A stretch of 42,085 nucleotides of DNA, from assembly GCA_012512855.1 (NCBI GenBank), contig JAAZDK010000080.1, positions 1 to 42,085 on the forward strand. Reading direction: 5' to 3'. A program made the translations under genes and the position numbers. The notes under the pieces are model-generated. The model was not told where the DNA came from. It searched no databases and saw only the letters and a list, made by a program, of their open reading frames with translations. The DNA comes from Clostridiales bacterium (GTDB lineage Bacteria > Bacillota > Clostridia > Lachnospirales > Lachnospiraceae). Shown here piece by piece: positions 1 to 7,894 of the stretch. Numbering within the stretch: position 1 is the stretch's first letter; each line of letters opens with the position of its first letter.

Positions 1-24
1 TATCTTGGATGTAAGAAAAAAGAA

Positions 25-59
25 TGCCGGCTGAGAACAACAAAAGCTCTCAGCCGGCA
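25..59 (-). terminator. Intrinsic terminator reading leftward
   Basis: A perfect 12-bp inverted repeat (25-36 with 48-59, arm TGCCGGCTGAGA) has an 11-base loop. On the minus strand it is followed by a T-rich run (complement of the A-rich 11-24). On the plus strand it has no T-run. No credible minus-strand gene lies to its right before position 348, so what it terminates is unclear. Confidence 0.6.
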
Positions 60-186
60 GCAATTCCGGTAATCTGTGGACAAAAGATATCGGTTGATTT
101 TGGACAAAGAAAAGCGGTAATAACAGTCAATGTATCAAACTGAAGTAGGCAAATAAAGATCTGTAGGTTTTTATTTAAATTTCTTA

Positions 187-214
187 TTGACATATCCTGG
201 CACTGTATTATAAT
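187..214 (+). promoter_or_regulatory. Sigma-A promoter of the GNAT gene
   Basis: TTGACA (187-192) and TATAAT (209-214) are separated by 16 bp, giving two perfect hexamers. The start site would be near 221, leaving a leader of about 127 bases. That leader contains a small hairpin (239-246 with 253-260). Apart from these and the terminator at 25-59, I see nothing in 1-347. Confidence 0.7.
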
Positions 215-347
215 TACAAAAATATAACTCATTCACAATATGCTTTCACACTAAAGCATAAAATAAGACTAACATATTATCCAAATAATCCTTTTGAAAT
301 CAAAACAGCTAAAAAATACCTGATAACAGAAAGGAGTGCCGCAAATT

Positions 348-878
348 ATGAGAACACCTGTGTTGGAAACAGAAAGACTAATACTCAGGCCATTGTATTT
401 ATCAGATGCTGAGGAAATATATAATAATTGGACTTCAGACCCTGATGTGGCTAAGTACATGATTTGGAATGTTCATCAAAGTGTGGAGAATACGAAGGAA
501 TGGCTTAAGATTGTAGAAAAAAATATTGATTCAGATGATGTCTATGACTGGGGCTTTGTCAGGAAATCGGATCAAAAGCTGATAGGCAGTGGCGGCTTAT
601 ACTATAATCAAAGCAAAGGAATGTTCAACATCGGATATAATATTATGAAATCCTGCTGGAACCAGGGCTATACCAGCGAAGCAGCTGCCAGGATGGTAAA
701 ATTTGCAGTGGAGGAACTAAAGCAGAAAAAGCTGTGTTCATGCCATGCAAAGGAAAATATATATTCCGGACGTATTCTGGAGAAAATCGGTTTCCGCTAT
801 ATAGCCGATACCGTTTATCAAAAAATGGGCGGGACAATGGAGTTTGAAGCTAAGGAATATATATTTGAAATCCCATAA
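348..878 (+). CDS. GNAT family N-acetyltransferase (RimJ/RimL type)
   Basis: A 176-residue protein that probably transfers an acetyl group from acetyl-CoA to an amine, either a protein N-terminus or a small molecule; the substrate cannot be told. It opens with the ETERLILRPL signature usual for RimJ/RimL-like GNATs, has a central beta-strand pair around GSGGLYYN and the downstream N-I-x-S-x-R-I-L-E-K-I-G-F pattern of the C-terminal acetyl-CoA fold. The start is placed at ATG 348 because AGAAAGGAG (328-336) sits 11 bases upstream. An in-frame GTG at 336 lies inside that ribosome binding site. It is a single-gene unit with its own promoter at 187-214. The family call is firm; the function is unknown. 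Confidence 0.85.
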   Translation: MRTPVLETERLILRPLYLSDAEEIYNNWTSDPDVAKYMIWNVHQSVENTKEWLKIVEKNIDSDDVYDWGFVRKSDQKLIGSGGLYYNQSKGMFNIGYNIMKSCWNQGYTSEAAARMVKFAVEELKQKKLCSCHAKENIYSGRILEKIGFRYIADTVYQKMGGTMEFEAKEYIFEIP

Positions 879-1031
879 AAATTATACAGTACATCTTCAT
901 ATGCTGCCTGACCGGCTGTATTTGGGGATGTATCTTTATATGTATGGAATTACAAATTTAGCCAGAAATAGTCTTACAGCTTCTGTTTGTTAGGATTTGC
1001 AGCTTTAGCTTGTTCGTTTTATAAGTTTTGG

Positions 1032-1060
1032 TTGAAATCTGCAGGTAAATACGATAGAAT
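1032..1060 (+). promoter_or_regulatory. Sigma-A promoter of the esterase gene
   Basis: TTGAAA (1032-1037) and TAGAAT (1055-1060) have a 17-bp spacer, five of six matches in each hexamer. The predicted leader runs from about 1067 to 1167 and includes a 7-bp hairpin (1107-1113 with 1126-1132) that has no T-run and so is not a terminator. Confidence 0.6.
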
Positions 1061-1167
1061 TATTATATAAATGCTAAAACGATATTGCAAGGTTGAATTT
1101 ATAAGTCAAACCGAAGAAAAACCTCCGGTTTGGCAATAAAAATACAATAATTGTGAGGGAGAACAAT

Positions 1168-2859
1168 ATGGTTAATGAAGCTAATTTTGATAAGTATGGT
1201 TTAGATCAGAACGGCAGAATGGTTGCAGTTTTCGGAACTCCAGTTATCGATGGCAAGATAGATGAAATATGGAATACTGCACCGACTGTTAGCCCCAGGT
1301 ACATATCCGGCAACACTGATACTACAGCCAGCTTCAAGGCTCTCTGGGATGACAATGCCCTGTATATTCTGGCAATAGTGAAGGACAATGAATTATCTGC
1401 TCTGTCAGATAATCCGCCAAATCAGGATTCACTGGAAATTTTTATGGATGAAAATAATGATAAGGTACGGGATTATGATGTAGATGATTTGCATTTCCGT
1501 GTCAATTTTGAAAACAGGCAGTCGGTGGATATAGGTGAGGCAGAACGCTTCTATACTTGCAGCAGCAAGACTGAGGATGGCTATATTATTGAAGCCAGAA
1601 TTGCCTTCCGTTCAAAGCCTGAAAATGGCAAGGTGATTGGCCTGGAACTGCAAATTAATGATGCCAGGGGAGCCAACAGGGTTGCTACTCTTAATGTTTT
1701 TGATTCCACCGGCAGTGCTTGGATTGATGTAAGCAAATTTGGCGAGCTGGTACTGACCGGCAAGGCTGACGGGGCAGTAAGTGGTCTCAATCTTTATGAT
1801 CTTTTAGCTTTGATAAATACAAGTAAAAAGCTGAAAACAGAAAGATATAAAAATCCCGATTTGCTGGCAGAAGCAATAAAGAACGCAGAGGCGGTTCTTG
1901 CTGATAAAAATTTGACTCAAGAACAAATAGATAGTGAATACAGGAAGATTAAGGAAGTTATCAGCAGGCTTGAATTAACAGATGAAGCCGCAAATGAAAA
2001 ACAGTTCAGGCCGGTACCGGGTGAATACAGGCAATTATGCAGCAAACCCGGCAGTATAGAACGAATTGAGTATTATGCAGATAATCTGGATGGCGGCAAA
2101 GATCTAAAAAGGCTGAATGTTTATCTTCCATACGGCTATGATCCTGCAGACAAAGACAGGAAATACAATGTATTATACCTGATGCATGGTGGCGGAGAAA
2201 ATGAGAACCTGCTTTTCGGCGGTCCTGGAGAGAACAAGGAACTGAAAAAAATCATAGACAATATGATTGAAAAGGGTGATATTGAACCGCTTATTGTAGT
2301 AACCCCTACCTTCTATGGCGGAAAGAACGATGTTAAGTATTTCCCTGAGGAGCTGCTGAATACCATTATACCTCTGGTAGAAACAAAATATAATACATAT
2401 CTTGAATCAGCTGATAAGGAAGCCATAAAAGCCAGCAGGGAGCACAGGGCATTCGGCGGTTTCTCCATGGGTTCGGTAACAACCTGGTATACCTTCATAT
2501 ATTGCCTGGATTACATCAAGTATTTCATACCCTTAAGCGGAGACTGCTGGATTAAAGGGCTTAAGGGGGGAGGAGACTATCCGAAGGAAACAGCACAGTA
2601 TCTCGCGGATATAGCAAGAAATTCCGGATATAAGCCACATGATTATTATCTCTTCTGTGCAACCGGCGATCTTGATATAGCATATCCCAATCTGAATCCT
2701 CAGGTGGAGGAAATGAAAAAATTTGATGATGTATTCATCTATTCATCTGATTTGAAGAAGGGTAATTTCTATTTCATCGTATGTGAGGGCGGTACACATG
2801 CCTGGAACTGGGTTAACCAGTACATTTACGATATTTTGCCTGATCTGTTCAATAATTAA
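1168..2859 (+). CDS. CBM9/DOMON-like domain plus CE1-like esterase, no signal peptide
   Basis: A 563-residue two-domain protein. Residues about 15-195 resemble the family 9 carbohydrate-binding/DOMON-like fold (FGTPVIDGKIDEIWNTAP opening, then ALWDDNALYILAIVKD). A helical linker (about 205-275) follows. Residues about 285-563 are an alpha/beta-hydrolase of the feruloyl/acetyl esterase D type: YLMHGGGENE, nucleophile Ser433 in GFSMG and probable catalytic His544 in GGTHAWNW. In related clostridial xylanases such modules release ferulic or acetyl groups from xylan. Those are secreted; this one begins MVNEANFDKYGL with no signal peptide. GAGGGAG (1155-1161) sets the start at ATG 1168. It could be a cytoplasmic deacylase for imported oligosaccharides or a fragment of a once larger secreted enzyme. 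Family confidence is high; substrate and location are open. Confidence 0.82.
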   Translation: MVNEANFDKYGLDQNGRMVAVFGTPVIDGKIDEIWNTAPTVSPRYISGNTDTTASFKALWDDNALYILAIVKDNELSALSDNPPNQDSLEIFMDENNDKVRDYDVDDLHFRVNFENRQSVDIGEAERFYTCSSKTEDGYIIEARIAFRSKPENGKVIGLELQINDARGANRVATLNVFDSTGSAWIDVSKFGELVLTGKADGAVSGLNLYDLLALINTSKKLKTERYKNPDLLAEAIKNAEAVLADKNLTQEQIDSEYRKIKEVISRLELTDEAANEKQFRPVPGEYRQLCSKPGSIERIEYYADNLDGGKDLKRLNVYLPYGYDPADKDRKYNVLYLMHGGGENENLLFGGPGENKELKKIIDNMIEKGDIEPLIVVTPTFYGGKNDVKYFPEELLNTIIPLVETKYNTYLESADKEAIKASREHRAFGGFSMGSVTTWYTFIYCLDYIKYFIPLSGDCWIKGLKGGGDYPKETAQYLADIARNSGYKPHDYYLFCATGDLDIAYPNLNPQVEEMKKFDDVFIYSSDLKKGNFYFIVCEGGTHAWNWVNQYIYDILPDLFNN

Positions 2860-2960
2860 CTGCCAAATCAATAATTAGCTGCCATATGACTGTAGGCATA
2901 GTTTATTTGCTTTTTGAAGTGAAAAAGCATTAACAGCTATATAGCCTAACAGCCGGCCTT

Positions 2961-2999
2961 ACAGGTGAAAGTAGCGGTAACACTTTCACCTGTTTTTTT
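2961..2999 (+). terminator. Intrinsic terminator of the esterase gene
   Basis: A perfect 12-bp stem (2961-2972 with 2982-2993, ACAGGTGAAAGT arm) with a 9-base loop is followed by an uninterrupted T-run to 2999. Confidence 0.9.
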
Positions 3000-3039
3000 A
3001 ACCTCTTAAGCCGGTAAAATTACCTCTTGATGATTTTGC

Positions 3040-3067
3040 TTTACTTTTTTGATTTCACTTATATAAT
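3040..3067 (+). promoter_or_regulatory. Candidate promoter of the histidine phosphatase gene
   Basis: TTTACT (3040-3045) and a perfect TATAAT (3062-3067) have a 16-bp spacer. The leader would be about 155 bases long. Confidence 0.5.
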
Positions 3068-3229
3068 GTAAACATAAGGCCTTGTTTAGGATACTCAAAA
3101 AAGCTGAAAACAGAATTTGTATATAATACGAAACTTTTCGACTTATAAAAATTTTTAATAGATTAACCAAATACGATAAAATCACGACTATATAAGAATA
3201 TATAATATGAAAGCAAAGGAGCAGATGAA

Positions 3230-3844
3230 ATGAAGTTACTGATAATACGTCACGCAGATCCGGATTATGAAAAAGATTCACTTACTGAAAAGGGATGGAG
3301 AGAAGCACAACTCCTCGCTACAAGAATAGCTGCAATGGATATAAAGGAATTCTATGTTTCACCCCTTGGGAGAGCCCGTGATACTGCAAGTGTTACCCTG
3401 AAGAAAATCAACCGTAGTGCGGAGGTTCTTCCCTGGCTCAGGGAATTCCATGCCCCCGTTTATGATGAAAAACTGGGCAGGGAACGTATTCCCTGGGATC
3501 TGCTACCGCAGGATTGGACCCGAATTGAAGAGTATTATGACAAAAATCTCTGGCATACCGTACCCCTTATGAATAAGGGTAATGTTATTGACGAGGCCTT
3601 AAGGGTATATGCCGGTGTTGACGAAATTCTGAAGAAGCATGGTTATGAACGCGAGGGCAATCTGTATCGGGCCGTTAGCCCCAACAGAGACACCATAGTA
3701 TTTTTCTGCCATTTTGGTGTTGAATGTGTTATCTTGAGCCATTTGTTGGGGATTTCACCGGTAGTACTCTGGCATGGCTTTTGTGCTGCACCCACTTCGG
3801 TAACAACTCTTGTGACGGAGGAACGCAGAAAGGGCATTGCCTAA
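3230..3844 (+). CDS. Histidine phosphatase family protein (phosphoglycerate mutase-like)
   Basis: A 204-residue single-domain protein of the branch-1 histidine phosphatase superfamily, which hydrolyses or transfers phosphate through a phospho-histidine. The N-terminal IIRHADPD holds the catalytic Arg7-His8. The SPLGRARDTA segment supplies the second conserved arginine, REFHAP the glutamate, and FFCHFGVE the second histidine. AAAGGAG (3215-3221) precedes ATG 3230. It is a single-gene unit. The family includes mutases, cobalamin and sugar-phosphate phosphatases and broad phosphatases, and the sequence alone does not separate them; most clostridial members have no assigned substrate. Confidence 0.85.
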   Translation: MKLLIIRHADPDYEKDSLTEKGWREAQLLATRIAAMDIKEFYVSPLGRARDTASVTLKKINRSAEVLPWLREFHAPVYDEKLGRERIPWDLLPQDWTRIEEYYDKNLWHTVPLMNKGNVIDEALRVYAGVDEILKKHGYEREGNLYRAVSPNRDTIVFFCHFGVECVILSHLLGISPVVLWHGFCAAPTSVTTLVTEERRKGIA

Positions 3845-4154
3845 TTCAGAATGAGCGCATTCGGGGATATATCCCATCTTTATGCCGCAGGAGAGGAGCC
3901 TTCTTTTTCAGCAAGATTTTGTGAAACCTATGACAACTTTGACGAACGGCATGACTGACATATTTATTAACCTGAGAAAAAAAGATGATTTCTACTTATG
4001 CTATTAAGAAAGAAGAAGCAGGATGAAAATTTTCTTTATGACCTGTACTCTTGTATAAATTTATATTTACATTTTAAGCAATATACTATACTATAATTTT
4101 AGTATACTAAGATATAAATAAAAACAACAATAAACCAAAGAGAGGAGCAAGGTC
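3845..4154 (+). other. Intergenic region upstream of bacteriohemerythrin
   Basis: This 310-base stretch holds no credible gene. It contains a lone palindrome GGGATATATCCC (3864-3875) and, near the right end, an AT-rich promoter zone with TTTACA (4066-4071), TATAAT (4092-4097) and a perfect 12-bp palindrome TTAGTATACTAA (4099-4110). No convincing terminator for the phosphatase gene was found. Confidence 0.5.
4066..4110 (+). promoter_or_regulatory. Candidate promoter and operator of the bacteriohemerythrin gene
   Basis: TTTACA (4066-4071) precedes overlapping minus-10-like hexamers: TATACT (4087-4092, spacer 15) and TATAAT (4092-4097, spacer 20). Directly after them is the perfect palindrome TTAGTATACTAA (4099-4110), placed around the expected start site where a repressor could act. 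Confidence 0.4.
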
Positions 4155-4550
4155 ATGATAAAATGGAACGATAATTTTTCTGTAAACCATGCCGGCATAG
4201 ATGAGCAGCATAAGGAACTGATTGATATCATCAATGACCTCGTCGTATACATAAGCGAAAAGGATACGGAATTTTCACATTTGCTGGATCTGGTTACCAA
4301 GCTTGACAATTATGTGGCGGAGCATTTTAAATATGAAGAGGCTCTTATGACTGAACATTCATATCCTGAAATGGATGTTCATGTAGCCCAGCATAACGGT
4401 CTTAGAAAAAAGCTTGAAGAGCTGAACATATTCAGTGTTGACAATACAATAGAGTTTTATAAGGAACTGTTGGATGAGCTAATTGACTGGCTGTCCAAGC
4501 ATATTATGCAGACAGATAAAAAGCTTGGAGCATATCTGACAATAAATTAA
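4155..4550 (+). CDS. Bacteriohemerythrin (O2-binding di-iron four-helix protein)
   Basis: A 131-residue cytoplasmic protein with the complete hemerythrin ligand set for a di-iron centre: His19 (IDEQHKEL), His57 and Glu61 (EHFKYEE), His76 and His80 (HVAQH), His116 and Asp121 (KHIMQTD). The N-terminal WNDNFSV is typical of bacterial single-domain hemerythrins. The protein binds O2 reversibly, and in anaerobes it is usually thought to buffer, deliver or sense oxygen, possibly also nitric oxide. The start is fixed by AGAGGAG (4141-4147). It stands alone between its own candidate promoter and a strong terminator, so an independent stress-type response is plausible. Confidence 0.93.
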   Translation: MIKWNDNFSVNHAGIDEQHKELIDIINDLVVYISEKDTEFSHLLDLVTKLDNYVAEHFKYEEALMTEHSYPEMDVHVAQHNGLRKKLEELNIFSVDNTIEFYKELLDELIDWLSKHIMQTDKKLGAYLTIN

Positions 4551-4575
4551 TTCTTATTCCAATCCTATAAATAGA

Positions 4576-4620
4576 CCCCAACAAGCCTGAGCTTATGGCT
4601 TACTTGTTGGGGACGTTTTT
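4576..4620 (+). terminator. Intrinsic terminator of the bacteriohemerythrin gene
   Basis: A 10-bp perfect stem CCCCAACAAG (4576-4585) with CTTGTTGGGG (4603-4612) is followed by ACG and TTTTT (4616-4620). Confidence 0.85.
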
Positions 4621-4713
4621 ATATGCATGCGTTAATTTCGAATGCGTCTAGTTACTATTTTATGTATGCTATTATGGTTACGAACAATATTCTTTTGATA
4701 TGATATAAAAACA

Positions 4714-4729
4714 TCGAACTAATTCGAAC
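4714..4729 (+). promoter_or_regulatory. Direct repeat TCGAAC with 10-bp period, candidate AraC operator
   Basis: TCGAAC occurs at 4714-4719 and again at 4724-4729, exactly one helical turn apart. Related CGAACA and TTCGAA occur at 4681-4686 and 4637-4642. They lie 65-160 bases upstream of an AraC-family gene; direct repeats on one helix face are what AraC proteins usually bind. Nothing similar was found upstream of the GH36 gene. Confidence 0.35.
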
Positions 4730-4796
4730 ATTTATAAAAAGAATAATAACTCTATTATTATTTTAGAACGGATTTCAATACATAATCGGTGATAGT

Positions 4797-5630
4797 ATGA
4801 AAAGTGAATGTATTTTTCCCATGCTTCTTGAAAAGGACAAAAAGCTGCCCTTGTACATTATAGGTATTGGTTGTGACGAATACCAGAAATACATTAACAG
4901 GGAAGAAGGCCTGCCTTACCATCAGCTTGCCTTCTGTACAGACGGCTTAGGCAAATTTTGCGCAGGAAATCGTGAATTTGTTATCGATAAAGGAAAGGCA
5001 TTTTATTTTGCTCCAAACACAGCCCATAGGTATTATCCGCTGAAAGAGCCCTGGACCACACTTTGGATTGTTTTTTCAGGAGCCGGAGCGGATGATTTGC
5101 TTGAAGCCATGAATCTGCGGCAATATGAAGTATTTTCAATAATTAATCTTGATGAAAGCCTGATAAGGTATAACAGGCTTTTTAATACTTTATCTCATGA
5201 AGGCAGCAGCCATATGCCTGAGGCCTCCGCCATATTGTACAGTATGCTGGTTAACATCTGCAGGCAGATGAACGCAGAAGACAGCTACAGTCAGCAAAGT
5301 GTTTCAGGAAAGCTTGAAAGGGTACTTGATTATATCAAGGAAAACTATAATACGGATATCAGCCTTAAGGATATGGCCGAAATTGCAGGTGTTTCGACCT
5401 CCTATCTGTGCAGAATTTTTAAGAGGGAATTTAATCTTACCCCGGTAGCATATCTTATCCGTTACAGAATCAATCTTGCCAAGGAAATTCTGATAAACAA
5501 TCCGGACAAAAGCATTAAAAGCATTGCGCTTGAGACGGGCTTTAGCGACAACAGCTATTTTGGAGCCCTGTTCCGGGAATATGAGGGCTGTTCACCCAAT
5601 CAGTTCCGAAATCTTTATTCGAGGCCTTAA
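4797..5630 (+). CDS. AraC family transcriptional regulator
   Basis: A 277-residue regulator. Residues about 15-100 form a cupin-type effector-binding domain (PYHQLAFCTDG, then YFAPNTAHRYYPL). Residues about 175-275 carry two helix-turn-helix units: ISLKDMAEIAGVSTSYLCRIFK and IKSIALETGFSDNSYFGALFR, ending with the family signature SPNQFRN. Such proteins usually activate neighbouring sugar-use genes when a sugar binds the cupin. The ribosome binding site is weak (GGTGA just before ATG 4797), which suits a low-abundance regulator. The next genes on the strand are GH36, GH2 and GH43 enzymes, so it most likely controls them, and perhaps itself through the TCGAAC repeats at 4714-4729. Confidence 0.88.
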   Translation: MKSECIFPMLLEKDKKLPLYIIGIGCDEYQKYINREEGLPYHQLAFCTDGLGKFCAGNREFVIDKGKAFYFAPNTAHRYYPLKEPWTTLWIVFSGAGADDLLEAMNLRQYEVFSIINLDESLIRYNRLFNTLSHEGSSHMPEASAILYSMLVNICRQMNAEDSYSQQSVSGKLERVLDYIKENYNTDISLKDMAEIAGVSTSYLCRIFKREFNLTPVAYLIRYRINLAKEILINNPDKSIKSIALETGFSDNSYFGALFREYEGCSPNQFRNLYSRP

Positions 5631-5678
5631 ATCTTGCTATCTGAAGAAATTCTTAAATATTATAAGGATTATAATTTT

Positions 5679-5710
5679 GAACCGGCTTATCATCAGCCGG
5701 CTCATGTTTT
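5679..5710 (+). terminator. Weak candidate terminator of the AraC-type gene
   Basis: A 6-bp GC stem (5682-5687 with 5695-5700), extended past one mismatch by two more pairs, is followed by a short T-run (5707-5710). The weak T-tract makes this uncertain. Confidence 0.4.
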
Positions 5711-5903
5711 CTAAAAGCCTGCTTATGGCGTTAGTTATGCGGCCTGCGGCATATTGTTCCATAGAAAATGTTATAAAGAGCCACTATATAATCATGATTA
5801 AAAAATAAGTATAAGTATCAAAGCATTCAACAGATACGGAAAAATTAATGGCTAATACACTAGACCAGTTCAATATATTCATATTCCATGTAAAATAATC
5901 AGA

Positions 5904-5932
5904 TTGATTAACAAATTTATTCCTGGTAATAT
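5904..5932 (+). promoter_or_regulatory. Candidate promoter of the GH36-GH2-GH43 operon
   Basis: TTGATT (5904-5909) and TAATAT (5927-5932) are 17 bp apart, with four of six matches each. An imperfect promoter fits dependence on an activator. The leader would be about 105 bases. Confidence 0.4.
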
Positions 5933-6043
5933 ATAGTTAAGACCAAGTGCTTGTTTACAAAGGAGTTTAATTCAGAAAAAATCATATTATATATATATCA
6001 TATCATATATATCAATATGAAATTATTCAGGAGGACAAGGCTT

Positions 6044-7876
6044 ATGGAATATTATGTTGAGCTTAAGCTGAGAGAGGATGCCCACAACGGCTGGTTTTCA
6101 AACGGCCTGACCCTGTGCGGAAGCGAGTCTACAAGAAATCTGACAAAAATATCTGAGAATGATAATAAAATAGTATATGAAAATCAGAAGGGCCATCTTG
6201 TGACCCTAAATAGGATAAAAAGAAGCAATGTGCTTGAGGTCAGCACCAGCTTTAAGAATAATGCAAGCGAAACTGCAACCCTGGAGATGATATCCTCCTT
6301 TGCCATAAGAGGCATTAAGGCAGATAAGATACATAGGCTGCAGTCCTTCTGGAGCGCTGAAGGGAAGCTTCGGACCGAGACAATTTTTGATCTTAACCTT
6401 GAGCCATCATGGAACAGAGTAGGTATGCGGGTTGAAAAATTTGGCAATCTTGGCTCCATGCCTGTCCGTAAATATTTCCCCTTTATAGCCCTGGAGGACA
6501 GCGAAAACGGGCATTTTATAGCAGTCCAGCTATATACACCTTCCTCCTGGCAAATAGAAATTATTTGCAAGGAGAACGACAGCTTAACTCTCGTTGGGGG
6601 CCTGGCGGACAGGGATTTCGGCCATTGGTTCAAGCATGTAAAATGCGGTGAGGAATTCACCACTCCAAAGGCTGTTATAGCGGAGGGGAGCTCCCTCTAT
6701 GAGGTCTGCGACAAGCTGGTTAAGGCTCAAAGGCCTGATATTTCACCAATAGATCAGGATATGGGTATAGTATTTAACGAATATTGCACCACCTGGGGCA
6801 ATCCCAGCCTGGCAAATATTAAGAAAATTTGTGATAAATTAAAGGGCAAGGGGATTAAATACCTGGTAATTGACTCCGGCTGGTACGGCAAAAATGATGG
6901 CTGGTGGGCCAGCATAGGAGACTGGGATGTAAATTATGACAAGTTTCCCGGTGGATTAAAAAAAGCGGCTGATTATATTCGGGAGTGCGGCATGATCCCC
7001 GGTATATGGTTCGAATTTGAATCCGTCGGCAGACAGTCAAGGCATTGGAACAATACCGAGCATCTGCTTAAAAAGGACGGAGTGGTACTGACCGTTGGAG
7101 ACAAGCGATTCTGGGATATGTCCGACCCTTGGGTTAAGGATTATTTATACAAGGCCGTAATCCAAACTCTTAAGGAATGTGGCTTTGGATATATTAAGGT
7201 AGACTACAATGACACCATAGGTATTGGCTGTGACGGAGCGGAAAGCCTGGGTGAGGGATTAAGGCAAAGGGTTGAGGCAAGCAAGGATTTCTTCCGTCTT
7301 ATAAAGAAGGAAATACCTGATATTGTCATTGAAAACTGCTCAAGCGGCGGTCACAGGCTGGAGCCGTCCTTTATGGAGCTGGTATCCCAGGCAAGCTTCT
7401 CCGATGCCCATGAAACGAAGGCGATTCCTATAATTGCGGCTAATGTCCAAAGGGTTATCAAGCCTTCCCAAAGCCAGATATGGGCTGTAATGAGAGCCAG
7501 GGACGATGACAACAGAATATATTATTCAATTATTAATACCTTCTTTGGCCGTATGTGCCTTAGCGGGGATATATATGATCTTTCTGACGACCAATGGAAA
7601 TTAATAGATGAAGGAATAGCCTTCTATAAAGATGCTGCAGAGATTATCAGGGACGGTGTAACCATAAAATATGAAAATAAAACCGCCAGCTACAACAGGC
7701 CTGCCGGCGAACAGCTTGTTATCAGAAGGCTTGGAAACAGACTGATGGTTATCGCCCACAGGTTTGAAAATTCACATGACATAGATACTGACTTCCTTAA
7801 AGGACGAAAAATTATCCGAGAATATGGCAAAATAGACTGCGACTTTTCCGCCAAGGCCTGGATTTTGGAGGAATAA
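6044..7876 (+). CDS. GH36 family alpha-galactosidase-like enzyme
   Basis: A 610-residue glycosidase with the GH36 plan: N-terminal beta-sandwich (about 1-265), then a (beta/alpha)8 barrel (about 270-560) and a short C-terminal beta domain. The barrel opens with LVIDSGWY and contains IPGIWFEFESV. The likely nucleophile is Asp387 in YIKVDYN, the likely acid/base Asp454 in SFSDAHET, with the conserved IENCSSGGHR between them. GH36 enzymes usually remove terminal alpha-galactose; alpha-N-acetylgalactosamine and related pyranoses are alternatives. AGGAGG (6029-6034) fixes ATG 6044 and rules out a longer start in AT-rich DNA. No signal peptide, so it acts in the cytoplasm. It is first of three glycosidases; the GH2 gene starts 18 bases after its stop. 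Confidence 0.85.
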   Translation: MEYYVELKLREDAHNGWFSNGLTLCGSESTRNLTKISENDNKIVYENQKGHLVTLNRIKRSNVLEVSTSFKNNASETATLEMISSFAIRGIKADKIHRLQSFWSAEGKLRTETIFDLNLEPSWNRVGMRVEKFGNLGSMPVRKYFPFIALEDSENGHFIAVQLYTPSSWQIEIICKENDSLTLVGGLADRDFGHWFKHVKCGEEFTTPKAVIAEGSSLYEVCDKLVKAQRPDISPIDQDMGIVFNEYCTTWGNPSLANIKKICDKLKGKGIKYLVIDSGWYGKNDGWWASIGDWDVNYDKFPGGLKKAADYIRECGMIPGIWFEFESVGRQSRHWNNTEHLLKKDGVVLTVGDKRFWDMSDPWVKDYLYKAVIQTLKECGFGYIKVDYNDTIGIGCDGAESLGEGLRQRVEASKDFFRLIKKEIPDIVIENCSSGGHRLEPSFMELVSQASFSDAHETKAIPIIAANVQRVIKPSQSQIWAVMRARDDDNRIYYSIINTFFGRMCLSGDIYDLSDDQWKLIDEGIAFYKDAAEIIRDGVTIKYENKTASYNRPAGEQLVIRRLGNRLMVIAHRFENSHDIDTDFLKGRKIIREYGKIDCDFSAKAWILEE

Positions 7877-7894
7877 AGGAGAGGGTGTCGGTTT

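Larger units (their letters stand above)
2860..3229 (+). other. Intergenic region between esterase and phosphatase
   Basis: This 370-base gap holds the terminator at 2961-2999 and the candidate promoter at 3040-3067. The remaining AT-rich leader up to 3229 shows no further structure I can support. Confidence 0.6.
5631..6043 (+). other. Intergenic region between regulator and glycosidase operon
   Basis: This 413-base gap contains a weak hairpin after the regulator (CCGGCT 5682-5687 with AGCCGG 5695-5700, followed by ATGTTTT). It also has a candidate promoter (TTGATT 5904-5909, 17 bp, TAATAT 5927-5932) and an AT-alternating stretch at about 5985-6015. No further gene is credible. Confidence 0.5.

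Noticed and set aside
50-232. Minus-strand reading frame of 60 codons next to the left end
   Set aside because: It runs into the terminator hairpin, has no ribosome binding site and no family resemblance.
3006-3281. Minus-strand reading frame of 91 codons in the phosphatase leader
   Set aside because: It overlaps the phosphatase promoter, its ribosome binding site and the start of the gene; composition looks like chance AT-rich sequence.
3864-3875. Perfect palindrome GGGATATATCCC
   Set aside because: It is a single short site with no T-run, no repeat partner and no gene start nearby; probably chance.
5985-6015. AT-alternating stretch that might be a repeat array
   Set aside because: Too short and irregular; no spaced identical units, so not a CRISPR or defined satellite.
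5951-6043. In-frame upstream extension of the GH36 gene
   Set aside because: The extension is AT-rich, has no homology to GH36 N-termini, and AGGAGG at 6029-6034 points to ATG 6044.
6184-6663. Long minus-strand frame within the GH36 gene
   Set aside because: It is a shadow of the plus-strand coding sequence and shows no domain.
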